In this document: one piece after another, positions 10,116-18,639 of the stretch
Position numbering within the stretch: position 1 is the first letter of the stretch
Layout: the number at the start of each line of letters is the position of its first letter
Assembly: GCA_022925895.1 (NCBI GenBank)
Contig: JAKSYS010000185.1
Span: forward strand, 1-64,000
DNA: 64,000 nt
Reading direction: 5' to 3'
From: Fragilaria crotonensis
Taxonomy: Eukaryota; Bacillariophyta; Fragilariophyceae; Fragilariales; Fragilariaceae
Position numbers and translations under genes: made by a program
Notes under the pieces: generated by a model
Told to the model about the DNA's origin: nothing
The model's database searches: none
Seen by the model: the letters and a program-made list of their open reading frames with translations, nothing else

Positions 10116-12941
10116 TTAACTCCAAATATCCATGACGAATCTTTGCTTGGTCTTCATCTCCTCGAAGTATCTACTGGCCTCGTCGGCGCCCAACCGATGA
10201 CTCAAAAGCTCCACTATTTTGCATTGAACATCCTTTGCCATGGCAGTGCCATCACCGCACACGAAAACAGACGCTTGGTCATCAAGAAGAGCCTTGGCCA
10301 GTGATGAGTCTTGCATCAGGTCTTGAACGTACTCCTTCTTTCCGTCCCGAGAAAAGGCAGTGTATAGCTTCTTGACAAGACCGTTCTTGACAAAGTTCTT
10401 GAGCTCTGACTCGTACAAAAAGTCGTGGTCGGCATGGCGGCATCCAAAAAAGACTTCAATGCTACCAACGCGATGATCTGTTTTCGACTTGAATCCATCC
10501 GTCGGCAGTTCGTTCTCCTCGACTTCGTAGTCCCCACGCCAAGTTCCTTCGACGACTTGCTTGGCAGCAGTCTTTTGCGAGTCAAGTTGGGCTTGACGGT
10601 GTTGAAGGAATCCTATAAATGGAGCGATGCCAGTACCAGGGCCAATGAGAATCAGAGGGGTCTCCTTTTTGACTGGCAGGTGAAAATCGGACGACGGTTT
10701 GGGAAATATGGGCAACGTGGCTGGAGCACCCTGGCCAGAGTCACCACTTAAATAGCTGGAAGCCAAGACTTCCAAGTAGCGGGTCGCAACACCGCCGATG
10801 CGACGGGACTTTCCATTCAAGGCGGGCGTCATATAGTCAACGACGGAGAATGCAATCGTCAAGGTCAATGACTCATGGAGAGGACTTGAACTGACAGAAT
10901 AGTACCTTGGTGGAATAGCAGGTAAGATACCGATTAACCCCTGCAAAGTGATCGACTGCGTTGAGGGAAAGTCTTGCAACAAGTCGATTACTGTCAAACG
11001 CTGCTCAGCCACAATTTTATCAAACGCATCGGCATGACACTTGGCAGCCAAAATGCGCAAGGCAGCCATTTCCTGCGGATCCGCAGCGAAATGCGACAGT
11101 GAATGCAACAAACGCTTATTCTTGAGAATAGGTGAGCTGAGATCGACGCGATACCGCACCACGTCTCTGACCGTCATTGCTGGGCCGTCGTCGATAATCA
11201 TCTTTTGATCGGCATTAACGTTGTGATTTTGTCGAATCATATCCAGGATGAATTGGACTGCGGACGGAGGGTTCGGAACGGAAATCCCCAGCGAATCACC
11301 CGGTTGATAGTCGAGAGTAAAGTCATCGGGTAGAGAAAGCTTCATTTCAATCACGCGCTTCCCATTGCGAGCATCAGTTTCAAGAGAAAACTCTTCCTCG
11401 TAGACGGCCATCGCTTCCCCAATATTTGTACTATCTTGGTGCAAGATGGCTGCCGCTCGCTTCGCCGCGTCAGTACATGTCTTGGTTAAGTAGCGTGCAG
11501 CCAGAATACTCGACTCAAAGGGCTTGGTGTGCGTGAACTTCAGGGTTGACGACGACGATACCGTCATGCGATCCATGTCTATGGTATCAACAAAGGCTTC
11601 GGGTTGGTGCTCGTCTGTGATAAGCTCACATGAAGAGAGCCTGCTTCCCAGACCAGGTAGCTCGGTGTGAGGTACTTCTGGGATCAAGTCTGCTTCTTTC
11701 AGATCAAGAACAGCACGAAGAGTGGAAAGTCCAGATGACTGCGCCATCGCAGGGGCAGCGACGGTGATTGGTAACGCAACAGGAGCAGTCGTTGAGGATA
11801 GGTTGACTTCGTCATCCTTCTTTTCCTCTGCCGCGGTTTCTTGTGCATTGAGTTCCAAGGCACCACTCGTGGGGGTACAGCAAGCATGCTCAATGTCAAC
11901 TAGGACAGACTCCTTCCACTGCTCCACCACATCCTCCAATCCGACGGCTTCATCCGCACATGCAATCCGTCGCAGTCTCTTCGCACCCAATTCCACCAAT
12001 CTTTTATCCAATAGCTGGCCAGCTGCGCAGAATTGATCGTAGTTGGTATCTCCCAAGGCCAGAACAGATATTGTACAATATTGGAAAGATGTAGGCGCCG
12101 TCGTTCTTCGTTTGATGTAACGCAAGAAGCGATTGCCATTTTCGGGGATGTCACCGTTCCCTGTGGTAGAAGTAACGATCAACAACCCATGCGTTCCCGG
12201 AGTCTCCCACGTAGCCGTGTGTTTCTTAAATTGATCCAGTTCGCAACACACGACTTTAGGAAAAGTAGTGCCCTTGTAGCTTGCCGCCAAATCCTTGGCA
12301 ATATGTTCGGCATTTCCAGTCGCCGATGCGTAGAGAACATAGAGTGGGGACTGTTGTGTTTTAGGAATAACTGTTTTCGAATCCGGAAGAGGGTCTTCCG
12401 TTACCTCAATCGGTTCAGCTATAGGTGATACAGTCTCTCCTGCCATTGCCTTCTTCATCTCGTCCAAAATCGATCTCTTGAATGGTTCCACAAAGTCTTC
12501 CAGTCCGAGGGCTTCGTCGGCACACGTGATTGGTTTGCAACGATGACCTCCCAACATTCCAATATGCTTGTCAAGTACCTTTCCCGTCGCACAGAATTGA
12601 TCGTAATTGGTGTCTCCCAATGCCAAGACGGCGTACTTGACATTCTCAAAGGTCGACGTTGGCGTCGTTTTGCGTTTGATGAATCGGATCAACCGATCGG
12701 CATTTTCTGGTGCATCGCCGTTGCCTGTCGTGGAACATACGACAATAAGTCCGTGATAGACACCATTCTGAGTTGGTTTGCACTTCCAGTCCTCTTGGTA
12801 CCGACGGAAGGTATCGAGCGGAGCGCAAATAACGTCGTTATCACCTTGGGCTCGTGAGGCGAGTTCTTTGGCAATATGCTCCGAGTTGCCAGTGGCAGAA
12901 CCGTAGAGAATAAAGAGTTTGGCAGCAGATTGTGATGACAT
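10116..12941 (-). CDS. Diflavin reductase with tandem flavodoxin domains (methionine synthase reductase/CPR-like)
   Basis: Predicted NADPH-to-FAD-to-FMN electron-transfer protein of 941 aa, uninterrupted. The start is set at 12941 (MSSQSAAKLFILYGSATG), where homology begins; a longer frame to 13142 adds 67 low-quality residues. Domains in order: flavodoxin 1 (about 8-165; GSATGNSEHIAKELA, CSTTGNGDAPENA, LGDTNYDQF), flavodoxin 2 (about 198-350; ASATGNAEHIAKDLA, TSTTGNGDIPENG, LGDTNYDQF), an Ala/Thr/Glu-rich linker (about 355-450), the FAD-binding module (about 505-720; PPRYYSVSSSP at 677-687) and the NADPH module (about 760-935; GPGTGIAPFIGFLQHR, VFVCGDGTAMAKDV). The C-terminus (MDIWS) supplies the stacking Trp. 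Most family members have one flavodoxin domain. The electron acceptor is unknown; methionine synthase is one candidate. Confidence 0.85.
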   Translation of the reverse strand: MSSQSAAKLFILYGSATGNSEHIAKELASRAQGDNDVICAPLDTFRRYQEDWKCKPTQNGVYHGLIVVCSTTGNGDAPENADRLIRFIKRKTTPTSTFENVKYAVLALGDTNYDQFCATGKVLDKHIGMLGGHRCKPITCADEALGLEDFVEPFKRSILDEMKKAMAGETVSPIAEPIEVTEDPLPDSKTVIPKTQQSPLYVLYASATGNAEHIAKDLAASYKGTTFPKVVCCELDQFKKHTATWETPGTHGLLIVTSTTGNGDIPENGNRFLRYIKRRTTAPTSFQYCTISVLALGDTNYDQFCAAGQLLDKRLVELGAKRLRRIACADEAVGLEDVVEQWKESVLVDIEHACCTPTSGALELNAQETAAEEKKDDEVNLSSTTAPVALPITVAAPAMAQSSGLSTLRAVLDLKEADLIPEVPHTELPGLGSRLSSCELITDEHQPEAFVDTIDMDRMTVSSSSTLKFTHTKPFESSILAARYLTKTCTDAAKRAAAILHQDSTNIGEAMAVYEEEFSLETDARNGKRVIEMKLSLPDDFTLDYQPGDSLGISVPNPPSAVQFILDMIRQNHNVNADQKMIIDDGPAMTVRDVVRYRVDLSSPILKNKRLLHSLSHFAADPQEMAALRILAAKCHADAFDKIVAEQRLTVIDLLQDFPSTQSITLQGLIGILPAIPPRYYSVSSSPLHESLTLTIAFSVVDYMTPALNGKSRRIGGVATRYLEVLASSYLSGDSGQGAPATLPIFPKPSSDFHLPVKKETPLILIGPGTGIAPFIGFLQHRQAQLDSQKTAAKQVVEGTWRGDYEVEENELPTDGFKSKTDHRVGSIEVFFGCRHADHDFLYESELKNFVKNGLVKKLYTAFSRDGKKEYVQDLMQDSSLAKALLDDQASVFVCGDGTAMAKDVQCKIVELLSHRLGADEASRYFEEMKTKQRFVMDIWS

Positions 12942-13491
12942 TGTAACGATGCTTTTTGTCCGATGATGAGAATGTATCCTATAATGTGCGGTAAAGAGTG
13001 AATTATAGGCAGCAGTGTTAGTGTCCTGAGACTTCCACAGATGTGTGAAAAAGCAATTGTGTGTGTGGAGTATTGAGGATGTTCGTGCAACGCGCAACGC
13101 TAAATGCCATTCGCATGCACACTGCACGTAAACACGTGACAAAAGATGAGATGTTCCAAGAGCTGCACTGCCCTGATTTTTACAATGAACTCAAGGACAT
13201 GAAGAAATTGTATATAATATTTTTCGCATTCTGAAGCACGTTCACATTCTTTGTTTTCACCTTCAAGGCGTCCGTCCGTCAGAGCGTGCTCATGCCCGGA
13301 ACCAACAAAAGAGGAGAGAGTGAAATCGGATCTACGCGAGTCAACGAAGAAAGGCGAACAACAGCAACAACAACAAAAACAAACGATCTCGTGCTCCAAG
13401 ATTGTCCTTCGGCTGCTTCTTACTGGGTTGCTTGCGTACAGAACTATCAAACATAAACCACCTCTACCGATATTAGTCGCATCCAACCACA
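12942..13491. promoter_or_regulatory. Shared divergent promoter region
   Basis: 550 bp lie between the start codons of the diflavin reductase (-) and the FYV7-like gene (+). The part next to the FYV7-like start is CAA/AAC-rich (about 13355-13385), typical of a 5'UTR. No defined operator was identified. Confidence 0.4.
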
Positions 13492-14099
13492 ATGGCACCA
13501 ACTACCACCACCACAACCACCAACAACAACAAGACTAAGGAACCGCATCATCATGAACGTCGAAAAGCAGCTGGTATCGAAGCCTTTACTGCTCAGAAGG
13601 GTGTCACGCGTAGCATACAAACCTACAAGCATCGTAAGGAATCAAAATTGGCAAAGAAGGCGTCGTTGTTGCGGGAATATCATAAAGTGATGAAGAAGGA
13701 AGGCTTGGAAGCAGGACGTGGGAAGAGAAAACGAGACTACATGGACAATGATGACAATACAGAACTAATAGAAATACGTCGTAATGAACGTGACGAGAAT
13801 CATCAAGCAGATGCTGTCATCGTCGAAAACGAGGAGAAAAAGATTCGATGAAAAAGCAAGTCAGAAAACGAAAACCAAAGATGAATCCCTTGACGAAAGC
13901 CCTTCAGAAGGCCAATGAGCGAAAGGCAGAGCAAGAGCAAGAACAGATGCGTCGCCAAAAAGAACAGGCGGAACGAAAGACTAGAATGGCCCATAGGAAG
14001 CGAACCGCCAAAATGCTGAGCCAACGGACAAAGAAGGGACAGCCTGTTATGAAGAATGTCATTGCTGATTTGTTGTCAAGGATTGAGCAAAAGAAGTAG
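13492..14099 (+). CDS. FYV7-like rRNA-processing protein (one frame break)
   Basis: A small, very basic, probably nucleolar protein for small-subunit rRNA maturation. The N-terminal frame (13492-13851) starts with a Thr/Asn run, then YKHRKESKLAKKASLLREYH and KVMKKEGLE, a basic coiled segment like the core of FYV7. The second frame (13848-14099) has a long charged helix and ends RTKKGQPVMKNVIADLLSRI, the family's C-terminal signature ([KR]GQPxM...LL..I). The two frames overlap by ATGA. The simplest reading is one missing A in the AAAAA run near 13838-13842, giving EEKKDSMKKQV across the join. Two separate genes are unlikely because both halves match one family. Confidence 0.65.
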
Positions 14100-14690
14100 G
14101 CGAGGTATGTGCTAATGTCAAGGCATAGCAGGTCGCTGGAAGATTTTCCGGAACCTCCAGGTGGGCCAATACAGCAATCTATTTCGAACAGGGTCTGGGC
14201 GGCCTCACTCTAGCACCTGCTTTTTCGCTACACAAGCATTAAGCCATGTCGTCGTGAATTGAGCCGCATCGGCACCTCGCCATCACACCGGTTCTTTCCA
14301 TCTTAGTTCTCTAGGAAAAAGGCCCGATCCGCCGACTACCCTCGTATAAAATAGAAGTTGTAGGGCACTGATTACACCGAAAGAAGAGTTTTCTTCTTGG
14401 TGGAAACTTGAATCCGACTTGAAACCTGAACTGTGGTTGCTGGTCGAGTTTCCAGTTTCCAGTTTCCAGTCGCGGGTCGCAAATGCAAACTGCGAAAGGA
14501 GCTAAAGAAAACAGTCAGTGTCCAGTAGTTGTGCATCGGGACGATGGCACTGCGAAAAGTTCATGAGGATAAGACGAAACACGGGCAACTGAGTCTGGTT
14601 AACCCACTCGATCGAATACTGAAGCGTCCGGAGAAGCGCCCTTATTAAATCTGATGCGGACGGACCCCCGGTTTATGAGTACCAAACTGT
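14100..14690. other. Intergenic, no gene seen
   Basis: Holds the 3' flank of the FYV7-like gene. A short tandem run of GTTTCCA-type units lies near 14449-14470. No coding or RNA gene was recognised. Confidence 0.45.
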
Positions 14691-15122
14691 GCGATCCATT
14701 GTTTTGTTGCTTGTTGTAAGTTGCCTTAGTATCACAAACGAGCACTTAAAATATATAAAGTCTTGTAGCAGTCTAAGTCGTGACAACGAAGGTATCTCTC
14801 TCTCGACAGTGGATGTTGTCAAAGGCGAGGTGATGCCGATACTTGAGGCTGGCAGCCTTTCTTCACAAATATAAAGAAAACATATCTAGAAACCAAGTGC
14901 TTGCGTCAGCAGTTCTCCTACATTACTCCATCACTACACGAGTACACCCCAGCTGTCTCGCTATCAAGTTCAAGTGCCTCTCAACCAAGTCATCAAGGTC
15001 GCTCTGGTTCAGGAGGCTTCAAAGGGCACCTGTCGCAATTCCTAATCCTCTCCAACTCTACGCTTCTTAACCTACTCACATGCTCACCTGTGGGGATGCT
15101 CAGATTGCGGAGGGGTGCATGC
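14691..15122. repeat. 3' flank of CS-domain gene, related to the downstream repeat family
   Basis: Sequence from AAGTTGCCTTAG (about 14717) through TATATAAAGTCTTGTAGCAGTC and GTCAAAGGCGAGGTGATGCC to the gene's stop is recognisable, inverted and diverged, at 18346-18730. Part of it also recurs in every ~1.02-kb unit of the array at 18.6-22.2 kb. It may be the ancestral, single-copy form of that repeat. Confidence 0.65.
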
Positions 15123-15740
15123 TCACACAACTTCATGGTCGGGACTTGCCCGGGCATTAATTGTGTGCCAAGTTTCTCCTGGAACTTGTTTCTTCAATAT
15201 CAATACCAAAAGTTTGTCGTCTGATTTGACCTTGAAGGTGGCGTTGGTAATTTTGCCTGCCAACTTGGTAAAATAAAGAGTCTTGGGTGCCTGTTGCTGT
15301 TCTTCTAGTCCCTCCTCCTGACCGGAAGGCTGTTCAAGAACTAGCGACAGGGATTCTTCCGTAAATTCCAAGGACACATGTTCGGGCGTGACTGTGTCGT
15401 CGATATCGATATACAATTTGACTGACTTTTCGCCATCGCAAAAGGCATATTTGGTAATGGTTGATTTGTGAATATCAAAAGAGGAATACTTTCGTTCCAG
15501 TGCGACACGATGGCGTTCTTCCAACAATCGCTTTGGTTCAGGTTTGCCATCCCATGCTGGACCCTGGGGTGTCTTGTCATGAGCAAAGTAGTAGGCATTC
15601 TTTCCCTTGCGACGAATGTTCTCGCGAAGCGCTGAGACGTTTTCTTGCTCATCTTTGGCTGATGATGCTTCGTCTTCCTCAACTATCATGTCATGATGAG
15701 GTTGCTGTTCCTCTTCACCTGGTGTTGGTTCAGACGACAT
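15123..15740 (-). CDS. CS-domain (p23/NudC/SGT1-type) co-chaperone-like protein
   Basis: Predicted 205-aa soluble protein. After an acidic N-terminus (1-35) comes RRKGKNAYYFAHDK...GPAWDGKPEPK (about 43-70), a block often found upstream of CS domains in algal proteins. The CS domain itself follows at about 93-194 (ITKYAFCDGEKSVKLYIDID, VSLEFTEESLSLVLEQ, LYFTKLAGKI, LLVLILKK). The CS fold is a seven-stranded beta sandwich that usually contacts HSP90 or HSC70 clients. The start chosen is MSSEPTPG at 15740; an in-frame upstream Met at 15827 would add 29 residues. The 3' half of this gene and its downstream flank exist as an inverted broken copy near 18.0-18.7 kb. The exact subfamily is not determined. 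Confidence 0.75.
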   Translation of the reverse strand: MSSEPTPGEEEQQPHHDMIVEEDEASSAKDEQENVSALRENIRRKGKNAYYFAHDKTPQGPAWDGKPEPKRLLEERHRVALERKYSSFDIHKSTITKYAFCDGEKSVKLYIDIDDTVTPEHVSLEFTEESLSLVLEQPSGQEEGLEEQQQAPKTLYFTKLAGKITNATFKVKSDDKLLVLILKKQVPGETWHTINARASPDHEVV

Positions 15741-16297
15741 TGACGAAGTATCGAAAAGAGTCGAATCGAATGGATTTGAAAAATGCGCGACGTCGAAGAT
15801 GTCTCTTGAGACTTGAGACCCCTCCAAATAGAGTCAAACCGAACGCTGCAGGGACGGTCGGTTTGCGTTAGCGCTCCGTCTTCAAATCTGCTTGCGTGGC
15901 ACGTGGCACACAACAGACGAAAACTGCGCATGGTTGCGCAATGGCATCATAACATACTTCATGATTCATGATTCAAGATTCATCATATACTCCAGTGTTT
16001 GAAACGAGTCACGAATACGGTAAATTCTGGTACTAATGGTACAATACTGTACGTACATTACCTTGCTGCCACGGTCATTGGGTCATCGCTTGAAGTTCGC
16101 ATGAGGGATCGTCCACTACTACCTGGCACTCGTACGGTAGCTTTCTAATCATGCAAGGAAATCCATCGTACACTTCAGTACCTACATTACGAAGCGTCTC
16201 TGCACAATGCACCAACACACCTGTCTCGCAATACCAAACACGCTTAGAACATCTCGCATCAACGACCGAAAACGAAAGCCCCGATTACTCTCGCACC
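15741..16297. promoter_or_regulatory. Divergent upstream region
   Basis: Lies between the CS-domain gene (-) and the ALY-like gene (+) starts. It contains a direct repeat of ATGATTCATGATTCA type near 15960-15985 and scattered GTAC motifs (about 16020-16140). No defined factor site is supported. Confidence 0.4.
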
Positions 16298-17196
16298 ATG
16301 ACGATTCTCGGAGTTCCTGAAGGCAGCGGTTTCACCATTGGCACCTCGTCAAACATAGCTCCAACGGCTGGTATCGCAAGCAAGATGGACATGTCTCTCG
16401 GTAAGTTGGAAGGGGAGTTGCGTAAAAGAGTTGCTGACGATTGCCGTTTCACGCAAACACGAACCATGTCAAGTTGTATGATCGATTTTCTCCTGTCTCA
16501 TTCAATCCATCTCTCTCTTCCCAATCAGACGATATGATCAAATCGCGTCGTACTGCATCTGCTACAACACGCGTTACTGCCGCGGGTTTGGATCGCCAAG
16601 TGGCCAAGGGCAAGGCAAAGCGCTCAGCGGCTGCCAACGCCCGTCGCGGCATTGCCACCACTGCCCAACCGACCGCAAAGGAGATTGAAATGGAAGTCGA
16701 TCGACAAACTCATCGGGCAACATCCTCCACAAAGAAACTTAAGGAACAGCAGCAGCAACAAGCGCCACCCCGAGGGCGTAAGCCTCGCAGTCAAGCCGAC
16801 ATCAAGACCAAAGCCAGGCAGGAGAAGAAAGCGGGAACGCCAAACAAGAAGCCAGCGGCATCCGATAATGTTATTCCGCCGACGTGGATTGGAGGGACAC
16901 GTCGTCCGCCATCCAAGAAAGCTGTGACCGCAGCTGTGGAAGCCATGCAACAATCAGGCTTCAAGGTCCCCAAGGGAATGCAAATGGTCATTTCATTCGC
17001 ACCTGCTCCCGATCATTATCCCACTGGAAACAACGAATTTGGAGGCAACGCAGCCAACACAAACAACGCAAGCGCCAAGAAGAAGCAGCCTAACAAAAAC
17101 AACAACAGCGCCAAGAAGCCTAACAGTAACAACAACACCAAGGGTGGAGGTGGCCAGGGTACTGGCGGCCGTGGGGGAGGTGGGCGTCGCAATTAG
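16298..17196 (+). CDS. ALY/CHTOP-type mRNA-export adaptor without RRM
   Basis: Likely nuclear TREX-associated adaptor that binds the helicase UAP56. Exon 1 is 16298-16400, a 128-bp GT-AG intron follows (GTAAGT...AATCAG), and exon 2 is 16529-17196; the product is 256 aa. Splicing creates the UAP56-binding motif KMDMSLDDMIKSRR (about residues 29-42), with the codon for the first Asp of LDD split by the intron. The rest is basic and low-complexity: an Ala/Arg segment, QQQQQ with Lys-rich stretches, a short conserved-looking IPPTWIGGTRRPPSKK, an Asn/Lys-rich tail and a terminal GGRGGGGRRN. No RRM is visible, so it resembles CHTOP or UIF-type adaptors more than canonical ALYREF. The assignment rests on the UBM and RG tail. 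Confidence 0.65.
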
Positions 17197-18043
17197 ACAA
17201 GCACATTATTCATTTACACACAAACTACATGTCTACATGCCACGAACCACCCGCAAGAAACAAAACAAAAATTGACGCATCAACAGAATGATCCATGGAC
17301 TGACGACTTTGGGAACCTGGTTATTGTCCTTGCGATCCCTGTTGCATGCATAGTACCGAAGGAAACAAAATGTGAACCCCACTTGGCATCATATCTTGTT
17401 GCCCCTGGGTTATAACTAAAAATGTGGATTTATTCGATTAAAAACTACACCTCTCGCCACCAACATCCTTCCTCGACAAGCAAACAGACAGGCACGGTTT
17501 CCCAAGACGAGCAGGTCACCCAAAGACATCAATTTGGATTGTGTCACATGTGCGTATTGGTTCCACTCTGAGCTCACTAATCACGTGCTCCTTGAACCCT
17601 TCACGCGCACAATGTGGTTGCCTGTCTGCTTAGGGAGTTGTGGTTTTGCTACAACGACATTATTGCTGTTTCCGTATGAGAAGCGGCGGCTTTCTCGTTT
17701 GCGGTTCTCTCGGGTTCGTGTGTTGTTCGCCGCCGTGTTTGTTCACTAGCTCTATTTTCGTGCACTTTGTTTCCACAGTGGCATTTGCAAATTCCTTAAC
17801 GATTCCGAAATCGTTTTGTCGGATGGCCCTTTTGCGTTGCTTTGCAATTGTTGGAACTAGGATGCTACATGCTCGCGTTCGACGGAGGAGGCAGGCCATC
17901 CTCGTCCAACAAGAGAAATCTACTCGACAACCAACCAAAAACCATAGTTTCGACGGTTCGGGTCACAGCATTAACTCTGGTTCAGGATATCAACATCGCA
18001 GCCAAATGCAGATACCAGTTATTGTTCTTTCATCGATTGCCAA
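17197..18043. other. Intergenic, no confident gene
   Basis: A 3' flank of the ALY-like gene followed by sequence without recognisable coding. The right end may contain very diverged upstream parts of the duplicated CS-domain gene, but I could not align it by eye. Confidence 0.4.
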
Positions 18044-18345
18044 TAACGCCCTTTTGCGATGGCGAAAAGTCATTCGAATTGTTTATTGGTATCGACGACA
18101 TTGTCACGCCCGAACATGTCGCTAGTTCTTGAACAAGCGTCTGATCAGGAGGAAAGGACTTAGAGCAGCAACAGGCGCCCAAGTTTCGTTACTTTACCAA
18201 GTTGACAAGCAAAAGCATCAACAACACGTTCAAGGTCAAAATCCGACGATAAACTTTTGGTGTTGATTTTGAAGCAAAACGTATCTGGAGAAACATGGTA
18301 TACAATCAATGCCCAGACGAGTCCCGATCATGAAGTTGTGTGAGC
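18044..18345 (+). pseudogene. Partial inverted copy of the CS-domain gene
   Basis: Plus-strand CCTTTTGCGATGGCGAAAAG onward matches the 3' half of the gene at 15123-15740. It encodes DGEKSFELFIGIDDIVTPEH (parent: DGEKSVKLYIDIDDTVTPEH), then hits a stop at 18132. Out-of-frame remnants of the distal CS domain follow, down to the parent's own stop context CATGAAGTTGTGTGAGCATG. The 5' half is missing and frameshifts are present, so it is non-functional. Similarity continues past the stop into the parent's 3' flank. It is therefore a genomic DNA duplication, not a processed mRNA copy with a poly-A tail. Confidence 0.8.
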
Positions 18346-18639
18346 ATGCGCACCTCCGCAATCTGAGCTGAGTATTAGCTGAGTGTGGAAGTTGATTAAG
18401 GATTGTAGAGTTACGAGAATTACGAATAGCGACAGGGTCCACTGACGCCCCCCTGATCCAGAATGACCTTGATGACTTTGTTGAGAGGTAGTAGATCTTG
18501 ATAGGGAGGCAGCTGGGGTGAACCGTGATCCTGGTGTAGTGAGGGAGTAGATGTAGGAGAACTGCTGAAGCAAGCACTTGGTTTCTAGATCAGTTTTCTT
18601 CATTTGTGACGACAGGTTATTTGCATCAAGTATCGTCGA
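18346..18639. repeat. Duplicated 3' flank of the CS-domain gene
   Basis: Continues the inverted duplication, corresponding to the segment at 14691-15122. It ends at the tandem array, whose units share its terminal part (GTGATACCCTCGTTGTCAAG, CTACAAGACTTTATATATTT). Confidence 0.65.

Noticed and set aside
13838-13860. ATGA stop/start overlap read as two translationally coupled genes
   Set aside because: Both halves match one FYV7-type protein and one missing A restores a single frame.
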